A stretch of DNA of 64,000 bases from JALSNL01 sp036479585 (GTDB lineage Bacteria; Bacteroidota; Ignavibacteria; Ignavibacteriales; Melioribacteraceae), in assembly GCA_965224785.1 (NCBI GenBank), contig OZ245062.1, positions 186,001-250,000 on the forward strand. The letters are read 5' to 3'. Positions 16,296 through 25,216 of the stretch are shown one piece after another (the first letter of the stretch is position 1; each line of letters begins with the position of its first letter). A model generated the notes under the pieces. The model worked only from the letters and a program-made list of their open reading frames with translations. It ran no database searches and had not been told where the DNA came from. Made by a program: the position numbers and the translations under genes.

Positions 16296-16500
16296 AATAG
16301 TTCTGTTTTAAATGATGTGAAAAATATAATTAACAAAGGTAAGAAAGCATTAAAAGTTTTCCAATTATTTCCTTTTAAAAGTAAAATAATTGGGGAAACA
16401 ATTAACAATAAAGTTGATGAGAGTTTTTATAAGTATTAAACAAATAAAACAATGATGCGTATTGATTCTTAGAATCAAATAAAAATGTGTTAGGTACAAA

Positions 16501-16905
16501 CTATGATTTTAATAACTCATCATATTTTTCATATATAATACTTTCTTCTTTATTTATTCTTCTTGAAAGAGTTATATAAAGTCTTCCAAAATCTTTTGCA
16601 AATTCTATCCCTTCTCCACCTTCAGAGTATTTGTCAAAAAAAGCTATTGCAGATTTTGAAACTATATCCATATCTGTAATAAAAGTTTCCAAAATTTGTT
16701 TTAGTTCACTATTGTTTTTTGCTACTTTTTTAAGAGCCGGATACAATTGCTCATCTTCCTTTTTAAGATGATCGAGAAAAGCTTTTTTTGCATCGTGGAG
16801 TGTACTTTGTCCTTCATCAGAAGTAACTACAAGATTCTTAGCTTTATTGAGTGTCTCTATAAGAAAGAGGTGTTCTTCTTTTAATTCTTTAATTAATTTG
16901 GGCAT
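16501..16905 (-). CDS. Hemerythrin-like (HHE) cation-binding protein
   Basis: A 134-residue four-helix-bundle protein. Probable iron ligands are His in KEEHLFLIE (helix 1), His and Glu in FLDHLKKEDEQLYPALKK (helix 2), and Glu in NKEESIIYEKYDELL (last helix). Such proteins bind di-iron or oxygen/NO, or take part in metal or stress sensing. The function here is open. It stands alone between the EIIA-like and LOG genes, with gaps of 205 and 106 bases. Confidence 0.78.
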   Translation of the reverse strand: MPKLIKELKEEHLFLIETLNKAKNLVVTSDEGQSTLHDAKKAFLDHLKKEDEQLYPALKKVAKNNSELKQILETFITDMDIVSKSAIAFFDKYSEGGEGIEFAKDFGRLYITLSRRINKEESIIYEKYDELLKS

Positions 16906-17011
16906 TTTATTTTCCTATAAATTTATTATTTAAATTTAAAATAAAAATATTTAATACCCAATAAAAAGATTATAAAGGCTGAATATATCTATAGGTTTTC
17001 TGAATAACGTG

Positions 17012-17710
17012 CTAAAAATTTGTTGTCAACTTTTTCCCTTTATGGAAATCAAACATAATTTTTGCAACTTCTTTTGGGTCATCTGTTAGCGTATATAAAT
17101 CTAAATCTTTTGGACTAATATAACCTTCCTTCAACTGAGTTTCTTTTACCCAATCCAGTAATGGTTCCCAAAAATCTTTTCCAACTAATACAACCGGAAC
17201 TTTATTAGTTTTACCAGTTTGAATTAGTGTTAGAACTTCAAAGCATTCATCTACAGTCCCGAAACCGCCAGGCATCATAACATAGCCCTGGGCATATTTG
17301 AAAAACATGAGCTTGCGAACAAAGAAATATCTAAAGCTTAAAAGTTTGTCTTTATCAATAAATTTATTTCCAGATTGTTCAAAAGGTAACTCAATACCAA
17401 TTCCGCAAGAACTTCCATTTGCTTCTTGAGCTCCTTTGTTACCTGCTTCCATTATACCAGGTCCGCCACCAGTAGTTACGCCAAACCCTTTGTGTACAAG
17501 CTCTTTGGCAACATCAACGGTAAGTTGGTAGTGTGGAGCATCCGGTTTTGTTCTTGCAGAACCGAAGATTAATACGCTTGGTTTTATTGTAGCCATTTTT
17601 TCAAAGCCTTCAACAAATTCACCCATAATTCTAAAAAGTCTCCAAAGATCTTCTTGCGAACTATGAATTTGTTGATCTATTTCTAAGTTGTTATTATCGT
17701 TGTTACTCAT
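17012..17710 (-). CDS. LOG-family protein (lysine decarboxylase-like nucleotide phosphoribohydrolase)
   Basis: A 232-residue Rossmann-fold protein of the LOG/TIGR00730 family. The hallmark motifs are present: GGGPGIMEAGNKGA, MPGGFGTVDECFEVLTLIQ (PGGxGTxxE) and the preceding SARTKPD. Characterised members cleave nucleoside 5'-monophosphates, for example cytokinin ribotides. The older label lysine decarboxylase is wrong for this family. The in vivo substrate is unknown. It has its own 5' gap and diverges from the lipoprotein gene at 17890. Confidence 0.87.
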   Translation of the reverse strand: MSNNDNNNLEIDQQIHSSQEDLWRLFRIMGEFVEGFEKMATIKPSVLIFGSARTKPDAPHYQLTVDVAKELVHKGFGVTTGGGPGIMEAGNKGAQEANGSSCGIGIELPFEQSGNKFIDKDKLLSFRYFFVRKLMFFKYAQGYVMMPGGFGTVDECFEVLTLIQTGKTNKVPVVLVGKDFWEPLLDWVKETQLKEGYISPKDLDLYTLTDDPKEVAKIMFDFHKGKKLTTNF

Positions 17711-17889
17711 ACTTTTCCCTTATTTGTGAAATATAAAGTTCAATAAAAATATAAAAAATCATTGGTAAGATAGTATTAAAAATAAAAAGATTAGTCAGCT
17801 AAATGATAAATGACTTCGTTATAATTATTATTGAAATAATAGTATTTTTCATATGCTTTTATTTCTAATATTTAAAACTGGAAATTAAA

Positions 17890-18600
17890 ATGAAACAAAT
17901 TAAAATTATTTTAATTCTTTTTTTTACAGCTTATTTTTTATCTGGTTGTTACGCAAGAAAATATGTTGATAGGAAAAGTATTTCTCCTTTATTAAAGAAG
18001 AATGCATCAGAATGGTCTTTGGATGAATGTGATAAAATTATTGATCACTATAAAAGCTCTACTTTGGTTAATGGAGTATTAAATTCTCCTCCAAAGACTG
18101 ATGTAAAGATTGATGTTCTATTACTGAATAAAAATACTATTCAAGCACTTGTGCGTAAAGAGATAATAGAAAAAAGATTAGACTCTGAAGATTATAAAAA
18201 TAACTTAAAAATATATTTGGAAGAATTTACAAGTTTCACTTTAGATACTAATAGTCTAAAAATTATTACAGCCGATACAAATTTTACAAGTGGAATATCA
18301 TTTAGACTATACTTGGAAAATATTACAGAACCATATCGTCCAATATTTTTGGAAGATGGTTATTCATATTTTTTCTTGGAAAATACGGATGCTAAGTTTA
18401 GTAGAATTATTGATGTGACTGGATTATATGTTGAAGATTACATTCAGTTAGATGGTTACTTAAATGTGGTTGTTACATTTTCTCCGTTTGCAAGTGATGG
18501 TAGTATGCTTTTCCAAACAAACAATTTGGATGAAGATTATAAAATAATTTTTAATGGATTACAGAAAAAACCAATTATAATTGAATGGAAGACTAAATAG
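17890..18600 (+). CDS. Predicted lipoprotein of unknown function
   Basis: A 236-residue protein with a lipoprotein signal peptide: a Lys-containing N-terminus, a hydrophobic stretch, then the lipobox LSGC with Cys at residue 20. The mature part is mixed and has no recognisable motif; a beta-rich fold seems likely from composition. It precedes the LD-carboxypeptidase gene by 46 bases in the same direction, so the two may be co-expressed envelope proteins. Confidence 0.6.
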   Translation: MKQIKIILILFFTAYFLSGCYARKYVDRKSISPLLKKNASEWSLDECDKIIDHYKSSTLVNGVLNSPPKTDVKIDVLLLNKNTIQALVRKEIIEKRLDSEDYKNNLKIYLEEFTSFTLDTNSLKIITADTNFTSGISFRLYLENITEPYRPIFLEDGYSYFFLENTDAKFSRIIDVTGLYVEDYIQLDGYLNVVVTFSPFASDGSMLFQTNNLDEDYKIIFNGLQKKPIIIEWKTK

Positions 18601-18646
18601 TTTTTATGAAATTTCTTCCCAAACAAAAACATACAGGTTGAGATAA

Positions 18647-19684
18647 ATGAATAGAAAAGAATTCTTAAAATCGGCAACAGTTTTAAGTGCTTTACCGTTA
18701 GCATCTTGTGGAAGCATTATCTCACAATCTGATCAACAAGGAATTGAAAAGATAAAACCTAAAATATTGCAGAAAGGAGATTTGGTAGGATTGATTTCTC
18801 CGGGAAGCTATATCTCGAAATCTATGTTAGCGGAAGCAAAAGCAAATTTAGAAAGTTTAGGACTTAAAGTAATCTCTTCAAAAAATATTCTAAAAAAAGC
18901 TGGTTACCTTGCTGGTACTGATAAAGAAAGAGCAGATGATGTAAATGAAATGTTTGCGAATAAAAAAGTTAAAGCAATTGTTACAGTTCGAGGAGGTTAT
19001 GGTTGTGCAAGAATTTTATCGATGTTGGACTATAATTTAATTAGAGAAAATCCCAAAATAATTATGGGATATAGCGACATTACTTCTTTGCTCTATGCAA
19101 TTTATTCTAAAACTAGATTAGTTTGTTTTCACGGACCCGTTGCTACTTCTACGTTCAATGATTATTCCAACACACACGTAAAACACATTTTGTTTGAAGG
19201 AACTAGAAATTATGAAATGGTAAATCCCAATAAGAAAGAAAACCAAATTATAGTAATCAAAGAGGGAATAGCTGAAGGGGAATTAGTTGGAGGAAATCTT
19301 TCGATAGTTGTTTCTATGGTTGGAACTGAGTATGATATTGACGTAAAAGATAAAATATTATTTTTAGAAGATGTTGGCGAAGAACCTTACAGAATTGATA
19401 GAATGCTGACTCAACTTTTACAAGGAACTAACCTGAAGCAAGCTACTGGTATAGCGTTGGGCGTTTTCAAAAATTGTGAGATAGATAAAAGTAAACCAGA
19501 GTTCAACAATTCTTTTACTTTACTTGAAGTTTTTAAAGATAGATTAGGTGGGCTAAATATTCCAATAATTTATGGATTATCTTTTGGACATATTGCTGAT
19601 AAATTTACTTTGCCAATTGGAGTAAGAGCAAGGTTAGATACTAATGAAAAAAGTATTACATTACTAGAAAGTTCTGTGATATGA
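18647..19684 (+). CDS. LD-carboxypeptidase (peptidase family S66, LdcA/MccF-like)
   Basis: A 345-residue serine carboxypeptidase. S66 enzymes either trim murein tetrapeptides in peptidoglycan recycling or inactivate microcin C-like compounds. The catalytic Ser is in MGYSDITSLL, Glu in FLEDVGEEPYRIDRML and His in LSFGHIADKFTLPIG. The N-terminus (MNRKEFLKSATVL then LPLASC) looks like an exported lipoprotein, so it would act in the periplasm rather than the cytosol as LdcA does. The choice between murein and microcin-like substrate is open. Confidence 0.84.
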   Translation: MNRKEFLKSATVLSALPLASCGSIISQSDQQGIEKIKPKILQKGDLVGLISPGSYISKSMLAEAKANLESLGLKVISSKNILKKAGYLAGTDKERADDVNEMFANKKVKAIVTVRGGYGCARILSMLDYNLIRENPKIIMGYSDITSLLYAIYSKTRLVCFHGPVATSTFNDYSNTHVKHILFEGTRNYEMVNPNKKENQIIVIKEGIAEGELVGGNLSIVVSMVGTEYDIDVKDKILFLEDVGEEPYRIDRMLTQLLQGTNLKQATGIALGVFKNCEIDKSKPEFNNSFTLLEVFKDRLGGLNIPIIYGLSFGHIADKFTLPIGVRARLDTNEKSITLLESSVI

Positions 19685-19700
19685 AATGAGCATTTAAGAA

Positions 19701-19733
19701 AACCTTCAAGGTTAAGTGAAAACCTTGAAGGTT
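19701..19733. terminator. Bidirectional transcription terminator
   Basis: The 13-base arms AACCTTCAAGGTT and AACCTTGAAGGTT are exact inverted repeats separated by 7 bases. The hairpin lies between two convergent genes (LD-carboxypeptidase and ilvE). It lacks a long U-run on either side but has A/T-rich flanks, so it probably serves both directions. Confidence 0.65.
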
Positions 19734-19747
19734 AAATATTATAGAAA

Positions 19748-20812
19748 TCAATCAACAAAGGTTAACCAATTATGTTTGTCTTCTTTAGTTCCTAATTGAA
19801 TCCCAAGAATTTCTTCGTAAAGTTTTGTGCCTAACTCTCCTGCATTCTCTTCATCAAATTGCATTATTAAATCGTTAAATTTTAATTTGCTAACCGATGA
19901 AATTATTGCAGCAGTACCTGTTCCAAAAATTTCTAAAGGTTCTTTCTTTTTGTAAGTTTCAATTACCTCTTCTAAAGAAATCATTCTTTCGTTTATATTC
20001 ATTCCCCAATCTTTTAAAATTTGAATTACTGACATTCTTGTAACTCCCGGCAAAATAGTTCCGGTTAACATTGGAGTAACAATCTCATCTTTCAGTTTTA
20101 TGAAAATATTCATTGTTCCAACTTCTTCAATATATTTTTGTTCAATTGCATCTAACCAAAGTACTTGAGTGTAACCTTCTTTTATTGCTTCTTGTTGTGC
20201 AAGTAAGCTAGCAGCATAGTTACCGGAAGTTTTACAATCGCCAACTCCTTTTCTAACTGCACGTACAAATTTATCAGTTGTTAAAATTGGAACTGGCTTA
20301 AAGCCTTCTGGATAGTAAGGTCCAACCGGAGAAAGCATAATCATAAACTTATATGTTTCAGATGGTCTTACTCCAATGTAAGGATCAGTGGCAAACATTA
20401 ATGGTCTAATGTAAAGCGAATGTCCAGGTTTTGTTGGAATCCATTCTCTATCAATTTTTATAATTTCTTTTAGAGCATTTATCACTAAGTTAATATCAAG
20501 TTCAGGCATACACATTCTTTTTGCCGAAGTATTCATTCTCTCAAAATTTTTCTCCGGACGAAACAATGCAATATTATTTTCGTGCTGATAGGCTTTCATA
20601 CCTTCAAAAATTGATTGACCATAATGAAGAACCATTGCAGCTGGACTTATTCTAAAGTCCTCATATTTTTTAATAGTTGGGTTATTCCATCCATCAATAG
20701 GATTATAATCCATTTCGAAAATATGATCTGTAAAAGTTTTGCCAAACACTAAATTCTCAGGCATTTTTACATCGGTTTTTTGTTTAACATCCGAAAAAAT
20801 AATTTCACTCAT
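19748..20812 (-). CDS. ilvE: Branched-chain-amino-acid aminotransferase
   Basis: A 354-residue fold-type IV PLP aminotransferase that makes or degrades valine, leucine and isoleucine. The PLP lysine is in VGDCKTSGNYAAS, EEVGTMNIFIKL follows, and GTGTAAIISSVSKL binds the cofactor phosphate near the C-terminus. Length and N-terminus match the longer (BCAT/IlvE2-like) branch with about 355 residues. A ribosome binding site (AGAGGT) precedes the ATG. It is monocistronic; no other branched-chain genes are in the window. Confidence 0.93.
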   Translation of the reverse strand: MSEIIFSDVKQKTDVKMPENLVFGKTFTDHIFEMDYNPIDGWNNPTIKKYEDFRISPAAMVLHYGQSIFEGMKAYQHENNIALFRPEKNFERMNTSAKRMCMPELDINLVINALKEIIKIDREWIPTKPGHSLYIRPLMFATDPYIGVRPSETYKFMIMLSPVGPYYPEGFKPVPILTTDKFVRAVRKGVGDCKTSGNYAASLLAQQEAIKEGYTQVLWLDAIEQKYIEEVGTMNIFIKLKDEIVTPMLTGTILPGVTRMSVIQILKDWGMNINERMISLEEVIETYKKKEPLEIFGTGTAAIISSVSKLKFNDLIMQFDEENAGELGTKLYEEILGIQLGTKEDKHNWLTFVD

Positions 20813-21047
20813 AATTTATACCTCTAATATTTCTTCCTAATTCTAAATGTAAAATTATCAAAATTTAACTTGATTTTATAATCTAAATATAGAATAACTA
20901 TTTTAATTAGCAAGTTAAATGAGCAACGTATTAAAAATATGGCTAAAAATAGTTTAGAATAATTTTGTTATACATCACAATTTATTTAAAAGGAAATACG
21001 TATATTATAAAGTTATCACAAAAATTTTTCATTCAATTTATTTTATA

Positions 21048-21818
21048 ATGACAAATTTGTTTGCATACTTAGGTAGAAAGATAATCGATTTTTTTCAAGA
21101 ATTTGGTCAAGTCTCAATTCTATTTTTTAAAGTGATTCGATTTTTTTCTAAGATTTTTAAAAATAAAAAAATTGTTCTTGAACAAATGGAACATATTGGT
21201 GTTGGCTCTTTACCACTTGTAATAATTATTGCAGTATTTACCGGAGCTGTTGCTGCTTGGCAAGCAGCGTATCAACTAAAAGGGATGGCTCCTTTGTCGT
21301 TTCTTGGAACAGCAACAAGTAGAGCAATTATTACAGAGTTAGGTCCTGTGCTTACTGGAATTATTATTGCTGGAAGAATTGGAGCTTCTATTGCAGCCGA
21401 GTTAGGCTCGATGAAAGTAACCGAACAAATAGATGCTTTGGAAACAATGGGTATAAGTCCAATTAGGTATTTAGCAATGCCAAGGTTTTTAGCAGCAATA
21501 GTTATGCTACCTGTCCTAATTGTTTTTGCAAATACAATTGCTGTCTTTGGAGCATATATGGTTTCCAACTTTTTCCTAGATGTTTCTTATGCAGTTTTTT
21601 TTGATTCGGTAAAAAGATTTTTTACAATGAGTGATTTTTTATTTGGTATGCTAAAGGGAATGGTTTTTGGTGGAGTTACGGCATTGCTTGGTTGTCATAT
21701 AGGATTTGCAACAAAAGGTGGGGCTGAAGGTGTTGGACTCTCAACAATCAGATCCTTTGTTGTTTCATCGGCAGCAATTTTAATTTTAGATTATGCACTT
21801 TGGTCATTAGTTTTTTAA
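21048..21818 (+). CDS. mlaE: MlaE-family phospholipid ABC transporter permease
   Basis: A 256-residue membrane protein with about five hydrophobic segments and the MlaE/YrbE signature GRIGASIAAELGSMKVTEQI followed by DALETMGISPIRYL. It is the permease of MCE/Mla-type transporters that move phospholipids between the inner and outer membranes. The ATPase (MlaF) and MCE substrate-binding (MlaD) genes that usually follow are absent; the next gene is a sugar transferase on the same strand. The permease is therefore separated from its partners. Confidence 0.88.
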   Translation: MTNLFAYLGRKIIDFFQEFGQVSILFFKVIRFFSKIFKNKKIVLEQMEHIGVGSLPLVIIIAVFTGAVAAWQAAYQLKGMAPLSFLGTATSRAIITELGPVLTGIIIAGRIGASIAAELGSMKVTEQIDALETMGISPIRYLAMPRFLAAIVMLPVLIVFANTIAVFGAYMVSNFFLDVSYAVFFDSVKRFFTMSDFLFGMLKGMVFGGVTALLGCHIGFATKGGAEGVGLSTIRSFVVSSAAILILDYALWSLVF

Positions 21819-21941
21819 CAAAATTTGCAAAAAAGTGTTTTACTTTTATTAAAAGATTCATTTAGTTATATGGATAAAATTGTAGAAATATTTACAATTT
21901 GTTTAATCATAGAAGTTAAGTGTTCTATTGGTAGTTAATTT

Positions 21942-22817
21942 ATGAAACGATTATTCGATTTAGTCTTTGGTACTTTGTTATTTATTGTAACGTTACCTAT
22001 AGTTATAATTTTTTCAATAATACTTTTTTTCAAGTTTAAAGCATTCCCAATTTTTACTCAAGAAAGGGGATTAACGCTAGATAAATATAGATTCAAAATT
22101 CTAAAGCTAAGAACAATCAAACCTTCTGATGTAGAAATTATGCACAAAACAGAAGAAGATATTTTTCTTAAACCACAACTTAAGGAACAAACTTCTAGTT
22201 TTGCAAAGTGGTTAAGAAAGTCAGCACTTGATGAACTTCCGCAGTTAGTAAATGTAATAAAAGGTGAAATGAGTATAATTGGTCCTAGACCCTTAATGTT
22301 AAGGGATCTAGAGACAATGAAAAAGTTTTCGCCTGAGCTTTATAATAAAAGGGGAATGTTAATTAGCAAACCTGGAATTTCTGGATTGTGGCAACTGTTT
22401 GGTAATAGAGATGAAGGATCGATAGGTTTGGTTGCATTAGATTCTTTATATGAAAAAACCTCCTCATTTATTTTTGATTTGAAACTGATGTTATATACAT
22501 CTTCAATAATTATTTCAGCAAAAAATTCTGACTCAATATTTTATACCCCACGTGCTACTTCTTCACAAGTGCAAACTATCGTAGATAGTACATCCAAACT
22601 AAAAGTTACGCTAAACATGCCAGCCGGAATTGCAAAATTTATACTTGAAAAAGTTGAAAAACATGAAGGTAAATATACTGTTGAAGTTCCAGCAGATTGG
22701 TGGTACGTAAGTAACACATATAAAAGTTTTTCTAACAAAAAGAAATCTTCAACTTCAACTGTCTATTCTATAACAGATGGAAAAGCCTCGCCCGATAGCG
22801 AAAAAAAAGTATCTTAG
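21942..22817 (+). CDS. Bacterial sugar transferase (polyisoprenyl-phosphate glycosyl-1-phosphate transferase) with C-terminal extension
   Basis: A 291-residue enzyme expected to attach the first sugar-1-phosphate to undecaprenyl phosphate for capsule, LPS or exopolysaccharide. One membrane segment lies at about residues 5-28 (LVFGTLLFIVTLPIVIIF). Catalytic-core motifs are KLRTIKPSD, SALDELPQLVNVIKGEMS and IIGPRPL. The usual enzyme ends near residue 195. Here about 95 more residues follow, with no membrane helix and containing VEVPADWWYVSNTYKSF. No polysaccharide cluster is present nearby. Confidence 0.85.
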   Translation: MKRLFDLVFGTLLFIVTLPIVIIFSIILFFKFKAFPIFTQERGLTLDKYRFKILKLRTIKPSDVEIMHKTEEDIFLKPQLKEQTSSFAKWLRKSALDELPQLVNVIKGEMSIIGPRPLMLRDLETMKKFSPELYNKRGMLISKPGISGLWQLFGNRDEGSIGLVALDSLYEKTSSFIFDLKLMLYTSSIIISAKNSDSIFYTPRATSSQVQTIVDSTSKLKVTLNMPAGIAKFILEKVEKHEGKYTVEVPADWWYVSNTYKSFSNKKKSSTSTVYSITDGKASPDSEKKVS

Positions 22818-23174
22818 TAAGCCATTATTAATTTGCAATTGATTGTTATTTATTCGTATTATTAAACATTCAATTGTGACTTTCCAAAATAACTCATCTA
22901 AAAAATTATATTTTAGAACTTCCTAATCCTAACACATAGCAATTGAATTTGACGTGTTTCAAAATACGACAAAAAGGTCTTTTGTAAGTCCTTGCCTAGT
23001 AAAATTTTATTCTATTTAGTTAAAGTAAAACTTTAAGCAATATTTATTTATAGAAAGTTAAGAGGATCTTTTTGTGAATAAAATATATAATTTTTGCTCA
23101 AAGAACTTTTATCTAATTAAATAAAAAATTGAATTAAAGTAACTAAACCATCAACTTTAAAAAGGAAGAAAGAA
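22818..23174. other. Intergenic gap, nothing recognised
   Basis: This 357-base AT-rich region separates the sugar transferase from a 34-codon ORF. I see no tRNA, no convincing terminator and no ORF with a ribosome binding site before 23175. It presumably contains the promoter for the small ORF. Confidence 0.45.
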
Positions 23175-23279
23175 ATGGAAAACATAAATGAAGATGCAAG
23201 AAGAACTCAGAATATAGAAATAGTTCTTTCAATAGCATTTGTTTTATTTACAGCAATTGTTGCAATGTTGATTGTATAA
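23175..23279 (+). CDS. Small single-span membrane protein (34 residues)
   Basis: A 34-codon ORF preceded by AAAGGAAGAAAG, a good ribosome binding site 5-8 bases from the ATG. The first 16 residues are polar and charged (MENINEDARRTQNIE). The rest is one hydrophobic helix (VLSIAFVLFTAIVAMLIV) that ends at the stop. This is the form of a real small membrane protein rather than chance. No family is recognised. It is isolated, with gaps on both sides. Confidence 0.55.
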   Translation: MENINEDARRTQNIEIVLSIAFVLFTAIVAMLIV

Positions 23280-23473
23280 TTATTTATTTAGACTTTTTAT
23301 GAGACATAAATGTTAAAATGAACTGAAACAAGACAGTAAGATTTGAATAAAAGTCTTAATATGTAATAAACTATAAGATATATATTTGGAATGGTTTGTG
23401 TGATATAGAACATATTGAAGTTTTTAACAATTTGATAACTTATAATTTATTTGTAAATGAACTAGGAGGTTTT

Positions 23474-24586
23474 ATGAAAATGATTTTTACAGTTTTATCC
23501 TTTGTCCTTGTTAGCACTTTAAATGCTCAAGTAATAAATGAAATTCATGCCGATCCAGCATCTGGACTTTCTGGGGATGCCAATAATGATGGAGTGCGTA
23601 GTAGTGATGATGACGAATTTGTTGAAATTGTAAATAATACAGGGGCTTTAATTGATATCGGAGGGTGGACATTGTCTGACGGAGTTGGGATTAGACATAC
23701 ATTTCCAAGTCCCACAAATGTTCCTAGTGGTGGATCGGTTGTTGTGTTTGGCGGTGGTTCTCCTGTTGGAATACCTGGAATTGTTCAAACTACTACTTCA
23801 CTTAGCTTAAACAATACTGGAGATGATGTGATATTAAAAGACGGAGCTAATAATATAATAGATTCGTATACTTATGGTTCAGAGGGTAATAATGACCAAT
23901 CAATAGCAAGAGAACCAGATATCAGTGGCAATTTTGTTAAACACAATGATATTACTACAAATCCTGTTAATTTTTCTCCTGGGGAAAGTAATACAGATTC
24001 CACACCTCTTCCCGTAGAATTAACAACATTCTTAGCATCAGTAGTAGATAATAATGTAGAACTAAACTGGGCAACTGCAACAGAAGTAAACAACTATGGA
24101 TTCAATCTAGAAAGGAAACCGGAGACGGGAGACTGGAACATGGTTGTATTTGTAGAAGGCGCAGGAAATAGTAATTCACCAAAAAATTATTCTTATATGG
24201 ATAACTCCGTTGTTAAAGCCGGAACATATTTATACAGACTTAAGCAAGTAGATATTGATGGTTCGTTTGAATACTCTGAGGTGGTAGAAGTGAGTATGTT
24301 AACATCAGTTGAATTTAATTTAAGTCAAAATTTCCCAAATCCGTTTAACCCAACAACTACTATTTCATTTTCAATTCCTTCTGTAGAGAGTGGAAATATC
24401 CACTCCATACGTCTTACTGTTTTTAATGTTATTGGGGAACAAGTCGCTGAGTTGGTAAACCAAAATATGGAAGCCGGAAGTCATAGTGTTCAATTTGATG
24501 CAAGTGAATTAAATAGTGGAATTTACATCTATAAAATTGAAGCTGATGGTTTTTCACAAATTCGTAAAATGATATTGGTTAAATAG
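23474..24586 (+). CDS. Secreted lamin-tail-domain protein with T9SS sorting signal
   Basis: A 370-residue protein. I use ATG 23474 because GGAGGT precedes it and MKMIFTVLSFVLVSTLNAQ is a signal peptide; the upstream ATG at 23396 gives a non-signal extension. A lamin-tail domain follows (VINEIHADPASG, DEFVEIVNNTGALIDIGGW), with an acidic loop GDANNDGVRSSDDDE that may bind calcium. A fibronectin-like stretch, ELNWATATEVNNYGFNLER, precedes the C-terminal sorting domain (SQNFPNPFNPTTTISFSIP to KMILVK). It should cross the outer membrane by T9SS. Function on the surface is unknown. The sorting-domain loop contains a small DNA palindrome (24388-24405). Confidence 0.83.
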   Translation: MKMIFTVLSFVLVSTLNAQVINEIHADPASGLSGDANNDGVRSSDDDEFVEIVNNTGALIDIGGWTLSDGVGIRHTFPSPTNVPSGGSVVVFGGGSPVGIPGIVQTTTSLSLNNTGDDVILKDGANNIIDSYTYGSEGNNDQSIAREPDISGNFVKHNDITTNPVNFSPGESNTDSTPLPVELTTFLASVVDNNVELNWATATEVNNYGFNLERKPETGDWNMVVFVEGAGNSNSPKNYSYMDNSVVKAGTYLYRLKQVDIDGSFEYSEVVEVSMLTSVEFNLSQNFPNPFNPTTTISFSIPSVESGNIHSIRLTVFNVIGEQVAELVNQNMEAGSHSVQFDASELNSGIYIYKIEADGFSQIRKMILVK

Positions 24587-24602
24587 CATTCCTATAAAAA
24601 TT

Positions 24603-24640
24603 AACAAGTCCAATCTATTTTGGACTTGTTTGTTTATTAT
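24603..24640 (+). terminator. Rho-independent terminator
   Basis: A perfect 11-base stem AACAAGTCCAA/TTGGACTTGTT with a 6-base loop, followed by TGTTTATTAT. It lies 17 bases after the stop of the lamin-tail protein gene. Confidence 0.85.
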
Positions 24641-24680
24641 AGTTTAATTGAGTTCTTAAAAACTGAAAATAGAAAAATAT

Positions 24681-25070
24681 ATGCAAAGAGAATTTATTGA
24701 AGAAGTACAGCAGTCTCAAGAAAAAATAGAAATAAAATTAAGTTTGCCCAAAAGTTGGTGGTTCACTACTTATTCATATAGTTTTTATGCTACAAATAAT
24801 ATCTATGAAGCTAAAATAATACCTTTGAGAACTAGCAACAACAAGACATCTACTAAAGAAAAAGAAAACCTAGAAGAAGTATTACCAACTCCATCGGAGT
24901 GGGATTTTTCTAAAGGTGATTATCGTATGCAAGAAAGTGGTTCTAGCAAGAAACAGTATGCTTATAATAACCGCCTAAAAGTTAGAATCTTAAAATATTC
25001 AATATATCCAGCATTAGCTTTGGCATTACTATTTACCTTTGTAATTCTAGGGACTGTTGTCGGAATGTAA
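24681..25070 (+). CDS. Hypothetical protein with C-terminal membrane anchor
   Basis: A 129-residue protein of unknown family between two terminators, so it is its own transcription unit. The soluble N-terminal part includes LSLPKSWWFTTYSYSF. A low-complexity charged linker follows (NKTSTKEKENLEE). The last 25 residues (YSIYPALALALLFTFVILG) form one membrane helix at the extreme C-terminus, suggesting a tail-anchored topology. The P-x-x-WW-aromatic segment is reminiscent of VPADWWYVSNTYKSF in the sugar transferase extension at 21942-22817. Confidence 0.6.
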   Translation: MQREFIEEVQQSQEKIEIKLSLPKSWWFTTYSYSFYATNNIYEAKIIPLRTSNNKTSTKEKENLEEVLPTPSEWDFSKGDYRMQESGSSKKQYAYNNRLKVRILKYSIYPALALALLFTFVILGTVVGM

Positions 25071-25105
25071 ATTTGAAAAAAGTAATTAGCTAACTAATAT
25101 TTTCT

Positions 25106-25135
25106 AAAGTCTGACCTTGGTCGGACTTTTTTATT
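25106..25135 (+). terminator. Rho-independent terminator
   Basis: The stem AAAGTCTGACC pairs with GGTCGGACTTT (one U-G pair), with a tight loop and a T-run after it. It closes the transcript of the 129-residue membrane-anchored protein. Confidence 0.8.
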
Positions 25136-25216
25136 ATATACAGTATTCTAACTTAAAAATAATAGTTTGACTTACATAGCAAGAAAAAACAACAATAAAA
25201 AAGACTTAGACAAAAA

